DNA from: Portulaca oleracea
Lineage: Eukaryota > Streptophyta > Magnoliopsida > Caryophyllales > Portulacaceae
NCBI GenBank assembly: GCA_029582165.1
Contig: CM055893.1
Span: 22,134,679 to 22,198,678, forward strand
Direction of reading: 5' to 3'
Length of the DNA: 64,000 bases
The position numbers and the translations under genes were made by a program. This document shows, piece by piece, positions 21,101 through 34,000 of this stretch. Numbering within the stretch: position 1 is the first letter of the stretch; every line of letters begins with the position of its first letter. The notes below the pieces were generated by a model, which made no database searches, had not been told where the DNA came from, and saw only the letters and a list, made by a program, of their open reading frames with translations.

Positions 21101-24100
21101 TTATGGCTCCCATGTCTAGAAGATTGATGGGTATAGTGTTAATGTAAATTAAACTTCTCTCAAGCCATTCCATTGTTTCAGCGTTGTCATCCAACTTTAA
21201 TGATTCCACTTTGCGCGCTTGTCTCCTCTAGTTGTGTCTTTGTACTTTGTTTTTCTTTCTACGCCTATACTTTGCTTGGATTCTTCCTCTTCTTCTCCTT
21301 ACCCAAACTTATTTGATTCTCGTTTTTGTGTCTCTGTTATTCGTGCCCAATTGATAATTACTCTTACTCATCTAATCAACCTTTGGTGCACAAGTTTAAT
21401 GGCCTTTCGAGCTTCCTCCTCTTTTGTAAATTTTAGAAGGCTAAATCTCTCATCCTTTCCCTTCTTGTTGGGGATATAAGTTTGCTTGATGGTCTTAGAT
21501 TTACTAAAAACACATTTTCAATCCATACATGACAATGCTTTCTGACAAGCTTCTGATGTAGATTGATTTGTTTCAAATTGTTTATGTTGTGCCTTTGCCT
21601 ATGTCCCTCTCTATCCAATATTTACTTCATAATTAAATCTGACACTTATATAACCAACATAACCTTCTTAGATTTTGAAGAAAAGTATATTTTCTTTCCG
21701 TGGACATAAATAATTGGCGGTAATTGTGAATAAGTGATGTGACTTCATTCGAAGAGTCCATGTTCAAACTATCAAAATCATTATTCGTCTTAATTTCTAT
21801 ATGGGTAAACGTACAAAGAAAAAAAACAGTAAGAATATGTTTAAAATTTATATCCCTAATCAACCTTTGGTGCAAAATTTTAATGGCCTTTCGAGCTTCC
21901 TCCTCTTTTGTAAATTTTACATAGATAAATCTCTCATCCTTTCCCGTCTTGTTGGGGATATAAGTTTGCTTGATGGTCTCGGATCAACTAAAAACACCTT
22001 TCAATTGTTAAATAGTTAGTAAAAGTTAGTGCTCCTAGCTTGTCCCACGTGGAGAGAATAAAAGTTAGTGCTCCTAGCTTGTCCCACGTGGAGAGAATAA
22101 AAGCTAGTGCTCCTAGCTTGTCCCACGTGGAGAGAATATAATATTCTCTATCTCTTTATATATTAAAGAGTCTCATGGGCTTATAAATATATAAGCCATG
22201 GTGTGGGCTCACATGTGCTTGCATTAAGATTCAATGCTTCGGCACACGCACACACGCGCGCGATGTGGGCTGTAGGGCACTAAAGGCGCTTTTGGTGCAT
22301 ATTAGACACACTTGGCACTTAGCACGTGAGTAGGGAGCAGAAGCATAAGCAAATTATTCAATAATCTGTTGCATTTTTTCATTATTTCTATCTTTTTAGC
22401 AGTTTGCGACAATTGGGAGGTCTGGATAAGATTCAACTCCATCATATCCAAACAGAAGAACAGGGGATTGATTATTATATAAGAATCGATCCAAGAAGCT
22501 TTGTTGTTTCTTGGAGAGACGATTTTGCATTAGACGCAAATCTTGTCTTAAAGATGGTGATTTCTTTCACGCCTCTAAGCTCTCATCAATCCCAAATATT
22601 TAATAATTATAAGACAAGATTCAGCAATGGCATATTCAAACACATTCAAAGTAATGAATCAAGATCTCGTAAGGTTGGACAAGTTCCATGGCACAAATTT
22701 CATGTGATGGAAGGACAAGATCATGTTCATGTTGACAGCATTACGGATTGCATATGTTCTGGATGTGAACTTAAAGGATATGCCGAATCCAATAGAAGAG
22801 GAATGGAAGAAAATGGATCCTACGGAGGTTGAAACACTGAAGGAAGCAAAGAAAAAACACGAGGAGGATGAATTACTGTGTAAAGGACATATCCTACAAA
22901 CCCTCTCTAATCGTCTGTACGAGTTGTACGTATCTCTAAAGTCACCAAGACAGATATGGAAAGCCCTTGAAGAGAAATTCAACACAAAAAGACAAGGTAC
23001 TGACAAATTTATTATGATGAAGTACTTTGATATTAAGATGTCAGATGATGGTCCCATTTGGACCAAGTGCATGAGTTATAGGTCCTTATCAATAGACTTC
23101 ATGATTTTCAAGTCACAATTTCAAAGTCACTTCAAGTGGGTGAGATTATTATAAAATTGTCGCCCACTTGGAATGACTACAAGAAGAAACTTATGTACAT
23201 GACAGAAGAACTCAATGTTGAGAAAATACTCAGGCATCTTAGGATTGAGGAGGAAAATCGTAAAAGAGATGTGTATTTAGCAAACAGTTCAAAGGTGAAT
23301 GTCGTGACAGAAGAACAAGTCTAAGAAGAACAAGTCTCTTAAGGCAAAGAAGGACAAGTCCAATTTCGAAGGAAAGGGTACTAAGGGTACCAAGAAACAG
23401 AATAGCCATTATTACTATTGTAAGGGCAAGGGACATTGCATTAAGGATTGCAAGAAAATGAAGGTTGATCTTGCAACAAAGAATGGAGATTCTTCCAAAG
23501 CTAACATGGTAGAGGAGAACATGAAGGACTTGATTGCCATGGTTGCCAGCCTTAATCCAAATATGATTACTGAGGTAAAGATGGTTAACAAAGCCAAGCC
23601 CTCTGGTTGGTGGTATGACATAGGTGCCTCTATTCATGTTTCTTATGACAGGTCCCAATTTAAAACGTATGAAGTTGTGGCAGATCGTGAGGTCCTCATG
23701 GGGAACACCACTTCGGCCAAAGTCCTTGGACTAGGAACAGTAGAGTTGAACTTCACATCAGGGAGGAAACTCACGTTGGTGAATGTCTTTCATGTTCCAG
23801 ACATGAGGAAGAATCTAGTTTCAGGCAATATTCTAAATAAGAAGGGATTTATAGTTGTAGTAGGTTCAAATCAGATTGTTATTTCTAAGAATATTGTGTT
23901 TGTTGGCAAATGTTATGATTGTGAAGGCATGTTTAAACTAAGTCCGAATGAAATAAATGAAGTACCTAGTGCTGGTTATCTTGTTGATTCCTATTTTGTT
24001 TGGCACGCTAGGTTAGGACATATAAATTTCAATTCGTTGAAGTTCATAATTAAGGATGGATATTTCTCTTGTCAATCAGATTCAAATGTTTCTATATGTG

Positions 24101-27100
24101 AAATCTGCATTCAGGCTAAATTCACTAAGAAACCTTTCCCTAAGGTTGAGAAAAATTCACGAGTTTTAGACTTAGTTCATTCTGACATATGTGAAATGAA
24201 TGGAATGCCTACTAGGGGTGGTAAAAGATATGTTATCACATTCATTGATGATAGTTCAAGATATGCTTATGTATATTTATTGTGAACTAAGGATGAAACA
24301 TTTGACATGTTCAAACGCTACAAGGTTGAAGTTGAGAATCAAAAGGAAAAGAGAATTAAAATTCTAAGGAGTGATATGGGAGGGGGGAATTTCCCAACTA
24401 GATTTGATGAATTCTGTGAGAACCATGGCATTATCCATCAAAAAAACAACCCCTAAAACACCTCAACAGAATGGCCTTGCTGAAAGGAAAAATCAGACTC
24501 TATGTAATATGGTTAATGCCATGTTATTAAATGTTGATTTGCAACGAGTTTATGGGGAGAAGCACTCTTAACTGTGTGCCATGTCCATAATCGAATTTCT
24601 TCTAAGAAAACGAAAGTATCACCATGCGAGGTGTGGAAAGGAAGAAAGCCTAACATTAAATACTTGAAAGTGTGGGGGTGTACTGCCTATTAGAGAGTCC
24701 CGGATCAAAAGAGGACTAAGTTAGGCCCATGGGCAATCAAGAGTATCTTTGTAGCTTATGCTGAAAATTCTAAAGCATACAGGCTGTTGGACTTACAATA
24801 TAATGTGATTGTAGAGATAAGAGATGCAGAATTTGTTGAAGATACCTTTATGAAATCTAATGTATCTCAACCAACATCTACAATTAGGAACTCTCCTAAT
24901 ATAACATTAGGAAGCACTACATCTGGTTCGATTGACAAAAGTAATGAACTTAAGTCAGGAATAGAACCAAGAAGAAGACAAAGGGTAAGAAAAGCTAAAG
25001 ATTTTGGACCGGATTTGTTGCCTGCATATATATTGCTTTTCTAGTAGAGGGTAGCAGGACATAAGCATTAGATCAAACACCCCATTGCACTAAATGATGA
25101 TGACGACCCAAAAACATTTAGAGAGACTACGGCATCCAGAGATTCTATATTCTGGAAAGAGGCAGTAAATGATGAAATTGATTCAACATTGTCCAACAAT
25201 ACTTGGATTCTAGTGGACTTGCCTCTAGGTTCAAAAACAATAGGATATAAATGGGTATTTAGGAGGAAGTACAATATTGATAGTTCTTTACAAACCTTTA
25301 AGGCTACACTAGTAGCTAAAGGTTTTACTCAATAGGAAGGTATCGATTACTTTGATACCTATATGCTCTTGTGGCCAGAATTACATCCATTACAATTCTA
25401 TTTGCATTGGCTTCAATATTTAAGCTACATGTGCACAAGATGGTTGTAAAAACAACCTTTCTAAATAGAGATTTATAAGTGGAGATTTATGTGGAACAAC
25501 CTGAGGGTTTCATATTACCAAGAAATGAAAAGGAGTAAATTGGTTAAATTCTTATATGGATTGAAACAAGTGCCCAAACAGTGGCATGAAAAGTTTGATG
25601 TTGTGCTTCTTTCAAATGGTTTTCTCCATAATAACTCGGATAAATGTATTTATTTGAAGTTTACAGATTCTTATGGAGTTATTATATGTCTCTATGTTGA
25701 TGACATGCTCATCTTTGGAACCAATTTACATGGAATAAATGAAACCAAGAAGTATCTCACTTCTCAATTTAAGATGAAGGATCTTAATGAAGTTGATACT
25801 ATCTTAGGCATATAGGTTAAAAGGAACTATGAAGGCTGTCCCTTGAGTAAATCTCATTATATAGAGAAGTTGTTGACAACTTTCAAACACCTCAATATAA
25901 AGGATGCCAAAACTCCCTACGATCCAAGTGTTCACTAAGTAGAGAACAATGGAAGAGTTGTTGCACAGTTGGAGTATGCTAGTATTATAGGGGCTTTGAT
26001 TTATGCAATGCACTGTACCAGACCAAACATTACATTTACTGTGTACAAATTTTCTAGGTATACAAGTAAACCTAGTACAAAACTGTAACGCCCCAAAATT
26101 TCAGATCTGAACTTAACGGTCGGAGTCAAACGTTGACTAACATTAACAGCGAAAGACTTTTTTTTCTTCTTCTTATTAACTTGGGCGCTACTGCCGTACC
26201 TCCGAAGAGATACAAGGCAAGAAAGGAAAACTAACAACTGACCATTAATTACTTCAATTTACAAACGGAGGAAACTCGAATTTTAGAGACAACACATACT
26301 AAACATTTGCCGACTTCAATTCCAAAACATGAACAAGGATTCTCAAAACATCTAACTTCAAGACTAACGTCCTCACTTCTATTACCCGTCCCCATCACAT
26401 AACTGATCTTCACTTGAAAACAAAACATTTACAAACATGAGGGGGGAAAACCTCAATAATGTCTACCCCTAACAGTCAAAACATTTTACAATTCATTTCA
26501 ACACATTTTAAGGGAAGGGGAAACAAGTCAATCATTTCAAAATATCTTTTACTCGTCAACCTTACCTGTTTCCATATTTTAAAGCGGGCGGGGCTTTCGT
26601 ATTGCCCTCGGAGTCCAAAGACTCGCAAAACATGATTCGGAGTCCCAAGGACTCGCATAAACAACATCATTCGACTGATCAGCGCATAACTCGTTTCTTT
26701 TCTTTTCTTTCTTTTCTTTCTTTCGGAGTCCCACGGACTCGCATAAAAATTCATATTCGACTGATCAGCGCCTAACTCACATCCCCAATACCAGGCATCA
26801 CTTGGTCTCTTGACAGTCTCCATCACAGGTAACCACCTGGTCTTGGGGAGTATTGCCCGAACCCGCATTATACTCTTAACCATTATTTAATCAGATTTAT
26901 ATCTCAGTTCATTCCAGTATCAACCAACAATTCCAAATCCAACATTTCCAAACCAAAATTCCAACCCAACACATTTTCAATACAAAAACCAAAGGACTGT
27001 CCATACTTTATGAATCAAGAACATAACCGTCTTAAACAAAATAGACAGTCAAGTTTCAGATAAAGTCCCCTTCGGGATGCAAGTTCCAAAATCAATATAG

Positions 27101-27964
27101 AAATCAATAAAACCAGTAAAAAGCATCCAAAGGGGATTAGGGCATAGACATTACCTGAACAGCTTCTCTTTATTGAAACACTTACACACGGGAGCTAACT
27201 ATCACGTCGTCTCGCTCGGACCAAAAATTTCGAATATAAAACTCTAAAATTAAAACTCGACTTCTACGAAAGTTAGTTACGCACTAATCCTACCATACCC
27301 CAACCTTAGCCTTTTCTTATACGTTAATTAACCATGTATCGAGAGTAATTATTAAGAAAACATGAACATCACAACACACATTTTCTAAAGGTAAAATAAT
27401 AAAATCGACATGACATATTTAAAACCATAACTCGATACTAATACTTTTAATAATACTATTAACGTAGGGTTTTTTTGAACAAAAAAAAATCATATTACCA
27501 CATAACAACATAAAAACTTTATAAAACTTTAACACCAAAGTATATGAAACTTTTAATACTAATAATATGAAACTTTCAGGAAACTTTATAATAATCATAA
27601 TAATACGAAACTTTATAATAATAATAATATGACTCTTTAAAATAATATGGAGACATAATATTATCATGGAAACTTAATAATATCTTAATAACTTAGTAAT
27701 ACTACGAAACTTAATAATATCACGAAACTTAATAATAGTTTAGGGAAAACTTAATAATAATAATCCGGAACATAATAAAATCACCAAACTTAATAATAAC
27801 TTAATATGAAACTTATTAGTAGTGATAATATGAAAACTTAATAAAAACATGAAATATCAAAGACATATTCAACATACCAATCTTTTCAAACATAAAAATG
27901 TTCATAATAAAATACTTAAACATAAGGTCACCCTAACATTAATAATAATCACATAGATAATGAC

Positions 27965-28001
<37 letters not shown>

Positions 28002-31000
28002 TTTACACCATAATATTATCACATCACAAAATAGATTACTTGACCTATGATAAATAATATTGATAATAATTATAATAGTAAAAGCAATAATAATAAAACA
28101 AGAATAAAACTAAAAAGAAAAACATAGGATTTAGAGTTTATACAAGAGTTGTGGGTGGTGGCTGGCAAGGTTGTGGAGCGGCTATCAAGCGGCTGGGTAG
28201 GTGGAGGTCGTAGGGACGGTGGTTGGAGCGGCAGCTCGGAGGTCGACGTCGTCGTCGGTCCGGTCATAATTGGGCAGAACCAAGAAACGATAAGAGGACA
28301 CCGAGGGGGAGGAGTCGAAGTTGGTGCGTCGCTGGTGAGGTTCGCTGGCGTCGGGGCGGTGGTCGTCAGTGCTGGGCGTCGTCAGGATCGATGGAGGCGT
28401 TGGCAGTAGCGGCGGTGGCTCGGGATGACGTCGGGTGGTGGCGTTTTCTGGGCCAACAAAACAGGGGGTTTCGAGGTGGATTTTGGGTGCGGTTTTGTGG
28501 CGTCAGTGCAGGGCGGAGGTGGCCGGAAAAGGTGGAGCGACGGTCGAACTGTGGTGGGGTGGTGTTTGGCGGCGAGGAGCTGGTGGAAGGAGGGAGGTTT
28601 GATGGCGGTTGAGAGGTGGTGGTGTGGTGAGGGCGTGGTGGTCGGGGTGAAGCAGAGAGAGAAAAGGAGGAGATAGAGAGAGAGGGAAGTGAGAGAGAAT
28701 ATAATATGGGTTTTGCGGGTGAAGAAGATTTTTAGGGTATTTGTTTATTGGGTATGGATCCAAAAAGGGTATTTATAGGGGAAGAAAATTAGGGTAAAAT
28801 TAGTACAAATAAAACCTAGGTGTTAGTAACACCCTTCCAATTTATTCTTTTCCTAAAACAACACCTTTCCTTAAACAGTTTTTGCAAACTGATCCATATT
28901 AATTTTAACCGATACCCAAAAAATCTCTAACTGATAATTTTAAGACTCTAAAAATTCTAACGAACTCACTCGCGTTCCTAATAGCTCCGTGTGATAAAAA
29001 TCATATAAACAAACGGAAAGTAACGAGCGTCAGGAATTTTAACGGTAAAAATAATCGAATTTTTCGGGGTTTTACATCATTCCCCACTTAAAGAAGTTTC
29101 ATCCTCGAAACTTAAACTTAGGCCTATCGGGTGAGCTAACTAACTAACAGAGCAGCTAACCGAAAACTTGGGGTTTTACATCATTACCCTCTTAAAAGAA
29201 GTTTCGTCCCCAAAACTTAAACAGAGGCCACCATCAAACAACGCTTACTTCTACTCTAGCAGAAAGCTCTCGTACAGTGACCAAACATGAGACTAGTAGA
29301 TGCACCTCCCAAATGATGAGCAAGAATCCTTACACGATAAAGGTTCACACGCTAAATCGAGGAACAAATAGTTGTTTCCAATCCATAGTAACATATGATA
29401 ATTTTCCAAAAGCGGCTTACAATCATTCTCACCTTGAGCATCCTTAATTAGAGCCAACTTATAATCAAGCCTAAACCCAGCATTACCTTAACTATCTTCG
29501 TCATCGACCTTCTAAACTGTATAATACTTTCATTAGAAAAACCCACCACAAATGACTAACCACGAAGACCCAAGATATTATAAGCTCCACGTATCTCCAA
29601 CTAATATCAATTTCCTTCTTCTAGGTGCAAGATCACATAAAAATACTGGTACTTTCTCAATAGTGTCCATATGTCGGCCCAAGATAACAACTCATAGCGG
29701 TAATTCCGAAATCAATTCATACAATTCCTCAAGAAATGTCAAATTGTTTAGTATTCCTTTAACTTAATTGTAAGGCTCCTTCCTTCCCATCATCAATGTC
29801 ACAATTATACCAACATTGCAAGATTATTTGAGAACCGCACACATTCAAGTCACATGACCTCTTTAAGAAACCTTGTTAACCATATAAGAAAGAGGAGTCT
29901 TCGCAGATAGTTCCACACATCGAAATACTAACTTGATGTCTCCACATTCCAATAAGCCTCAAACTTTTCTCCTATAAAATGACCAAAGCTAAGCTCGATT
30001 ATCTAGATTAAGAGGGAACTCCTACTGTTGGAGAACGATACATAAGACACAAGGGAAGATTAAAGTGATAATGGAGACAACTAAGCAAGGACTTGAGTAT
30101 TTCGAACTACACGACCTTGTGGCCTAAACGGAAGGAAAACACTCACTGGTTGTTAAGATGGCGCTAAGGGATAGATACAAATCCGAAAAGGCTCACTTAT
30201 AATTACCCAAGATATGATCAACACTACAGTTAATTTGTAAGCCACTCTTTAACTCCAAGACACTTAACCCTGCCAAAAGAATTTTTACTTAACTTGTAAA
30301 TTTCAATTCGTTGAAGTTCATAATTAAGGATGGATATTTCTCTTGTCAATCAGATTCAAATGTTTCTATATGTGAAATCTGCATTCAGGCTAAATTCACT
30401 AAGAAACCTTTCCCTAAGGTTGAGAAAAATTCACGAGTTTTAGACTTAGTTCATTCTGACATATGTGAAATGAATGGAATGCCTACTAGGGGGTGGTAAA
30501 AGATATGTTATCACATTCATTGATGATAGTTCAAGATATACTTATGTATGTTTATTGTGAACTAAGGATGAAACATTTGACATGTTCAAACGCTACAAGG
30601 TTGAAGTTGAGAATCAAAAGGAAAAGAGAATTAAAATTCTAAGGAGTGATAGGGGAGGGGGGAATTTCCCAACTAGATTTGATGAATTCTGTGAGAACCA
30701 TGGCATTATCCATCAAAAAAACAACCCCTAGAACACCTCAACAGAATGGCCTTGCTGAAAGGAAAAATCAGACTCTATGTAATATGGTTAATGGCATGTT
30801 ATTAAATGTTGATTTGCAACGAATTTATGGGGAGAAGCACTCTTAACTGTGTGCCATGTCCATAATCGAATTTCTTCTAAGAAAACGAAAGTATCACCAT
30901 GCGAGGTGTGGAAAGGAAGAAAGCCTAACATTAAATACTTGAAAGTGTGGGGGTGTACTGCCTATTAGAGAGTCCCGGATCAAAAGAGGACTAAGTTAGG

Positions 31001-34000
31001 CCCATGGGCAATCAAGAGTATCTTTGTAGCTTATGCTGAAAATTCTAAAGCATACAGGCTGTTGGACTTACAATCTAATGTGATTGTAGAGACAAGAGAT
31101 GCAGAATTTGTTGAAAATACCTTTATGAAATCTAATGTATCTCAACCAACATCTACAATTAGGAACTCTCCTAATATAACATTAGGAAGCACTACATCTG
31201 GTTCGATTGACAAAAGTAATGAACTTAAGTCAGGAATAGAACCAAGAAGAAGACAAAGGGTAAGAAAAGCTAAAGATTTTGGACCGGATTTGTTGCCTGC
31301 ATATATATTGCTTTTCTAGTAGAGGGTAGCAGGACATAAGCATTAGATCAAACACCCCATTGCACTAAATGATGATGACGACCCAAAAACATTTAGAGAG
31401 ACTACGGCATCCAGAGATTCTATATTCTGGAAAGAGGCAGTAAATGATGAAATTGATTCAACATTGTCCAACAATACTTGGATTCTAGTGGACTTGCCTC
31501 TAGGTTCAAAAACAATAGGATATAAATGGGTATTTAGGAGGAAGTACAATATTGATAGTTCTTTACAAACCTTTAAGGCTACACTAGTAGCTAAAGGTTT
31601 TACTCAATAGGAAGGTATCGATTACTTTGATACCTATATGCTCTTGTGGCCAGAATTACATCCATTACAATTCTATTTGCATTGGCTTCAATATTTAAGC
31701 TACATGTGCACAAGATGGTTGTAAAAACAACCTTTCTAAATAGAGATTTATAAGTGGAGATTTATGTGGAACAACCTGAGGGTTTCATATTACCAAGAAA
31801 TGAAAAGGAGTAAATTGGTTAAATTCTTATATGGATTGAAACAAGTGCCCAAACAGTGGCATGAAAAGTTTGATGTTGTGCTTCTTTCAAATGGTTTTCT
31901 CCATAATAACTCGGATAAATGTATTTATTTGAAGTTTACAGATTCTTATGGAGTTATTATATGTCTCTATGTTGATGACATGCTCATCTTTGGAACCAAT
32001 TTACATGGAATAAATGAAACCAAGAAGTATCTCACTTCTCAATTTAAGATGAAGGATCTTAATGAAGTTGATACTATCTTAGGCATATAGGTTAAAAGGA
32101 ACTATGAAGGCTGTCCCTTGAGTAAATCTCATTATATAGAGAAGTTGTTGACAACTTTCAAACACCTCAATATAAAGGATGCCAAAACTCCCTACGATCC
32201 AAGTGTTCACTAAGTAGAGAACAATGGAAGAGTTGTTGCACAGTTGGAGTATGCTAGTACTATAGGGACTTTGATTTATGCAATGCACTGTACCAGACCA
32301 AACATTACATTTACTGTGTACAAATTTTCTAGGTATACAAGTAAACCTAGTACAAAACATTGGAAGGCCATTGCAAGAGTTCTTGGATAATTGAAAAGGA
32401 CACTTGATTTTGGTGTCTTCTATAATTATTTTCCATATGTTTTAGAGAGATTTACAGATGCTAGTTAGATAACTAGCTCGAAGGATAACAAATCAACATC
32501 TGGGTGGATATTTACCCTAGGAGGAGCCATTAGTTGGGCCTCTAAAAAGCAAACATGTATCTTACATTCCACAATGGAGTCTAAGTTTATTACTCCGGTA
32601 GCAGCAGGAAAGGAAGCAGAATGGCTGAGCAATTTATTAATGGATATTTAGTTATGGCCATAACCTATGTTAGCTACATCCTTGTATTGCAATAGTCCGG
32701 CTACAATGTCTCAAACTTATAGTAAAATCATTAATGGGAAGTCTAGACACATTTGTTTGAGACATGCTTATGTGAGGCAGGTTATTCAAGATGGTGTCAT
32801 AATAATCACCTATGTTAAATGAACTCTAAATCTAGCAGACCCTTTGACTAAAGTTTTGCCAAAGGATGTGGTGAAGAGCACCACTGCTAGAATGGGTTTA
32901 ATATCCGTTAATGTATGATCTGTTATAATAGAAACCCTACCTTACTCTAGTGAAAGTTGGTTATAAGGTTTAAAGGGTAATAACAAGTTACAATAAGGTC
33001 AGTGGAGCACTATAAATAGGATATAGTTCATTTACTTACTAAGGAGGATGAGTTTCACTATTAATGGAATCCATATAGGTATGGTATCCAACTATGTGAA
33101 ATTAGAGTGTGGTCGCTCTAAATAAGAGTTTTATGAGATTTTTACTCTTATACATATCCATAAAACCAGGATGAGCACAAGGTCATAATAGTGCTACATT
33201 AATAAGGCTTCTTCGAATAAGGTGCGGACATGCGGTATTGTGTGAAGTGCCTATGGTACTAACATTAAAAGATTTGCTTTAAGCTGTCTGGGCACCAAAT
33301 ACTTTGTTAGGACTTTGAAACACTTTCACTAACTGATGGTTTAATCAAATATTACCTTCAGATATACAGTATCATAAATTGGATTGTTAGGTTTCACAAC
33401 TTTCACTAACTAGTGGGGATTGTTAAATAGTTAGTAAACGTTAGTGCTCCTAGCTTGTCCCACATGGATAGATTACTAGAGTTTCTAACTTTTAAGGAAA
33501 ATAATATGTTATTTCTAATTATTGTCCCACATGGAGAGAATCTAATGTTCTATATCCCTTTATATATTAAAGAGTGTAATGGGCTTATAAATACATAAGC
33601 CATGGTGTGGTTCCACATGTTCTTATATTAAGGTTCAATGCTTCGCATTACCCAAATTTATTGGCACTTAGCACACGCGACGTGGGCTATAGGGCGCTAG
33701 AGGCGCATTTGGCACTTAGCACGTGAGTAGGGAGCAGATGCAAATTATTTAATTATCTGTTTGCATTTTTTTTTATTTCTATCCTTTTAGCAGTTTGGGA
33801 CAGTTGGGAGATTTGGACAGTTATGTCTTTGTACTTTGTTTTTCTTTCTACGACAATATTTTGCTTGGCTTCTTCCTCTTCGTCTCCTTACCCAAACTTA
33901 TTTTATTCCCGTTTTTGTGTCTTTGGTCTTTAGACCCAATTGATAATTACTCTTACTAATCTAGTCAACCTTTCGTGCATGTTTTTAATGGCCTTTCAAG

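Larger units (their letters stand above)
18880..21830 (-). mobile_element. Minus-strand L1-type LINE, 3'-truncated and decayed
   Basis: ORF1 and part of the endonuclease of a plant L1-type non-LTR retrotransposon run from about 21830 (5' end) downward. No reverse transcriptase was found, so it is truncated or deleted. A C16 run lies at 18933-18948. The 5' end region (21226-21830) recurs at 33826-34430 and partly at 21837-22015. Confidence 0.75.
22016..33819 (+). mobile_element. Copia retrotransposon C with duplicated internal segment and nested gypsy fragment
   Basis: Plus-strand copia. 5' LTR 22016-22428; gag 22626-23460; protease, integrase and reverse transcriptase to 26083. Then comes a truncated gypsy element (26084-30296), a second copy of the integrase-reverse transcriptase segment (30297-32358), the RNase H part, the polypurine tract AGTGGGGAT and the 3' LTR 33421-33819. 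All coding parts carry stops. The two LTRs differ strongly, so the element is old, but the internal duplication is recent. Confidence 0.85.

Noticed and set aside
28149..28763. Several overlapping GC-rich ORFs
   Set aside because: They translate the low-complexity GC-rich leader part of the gypsy LTR on both strands.
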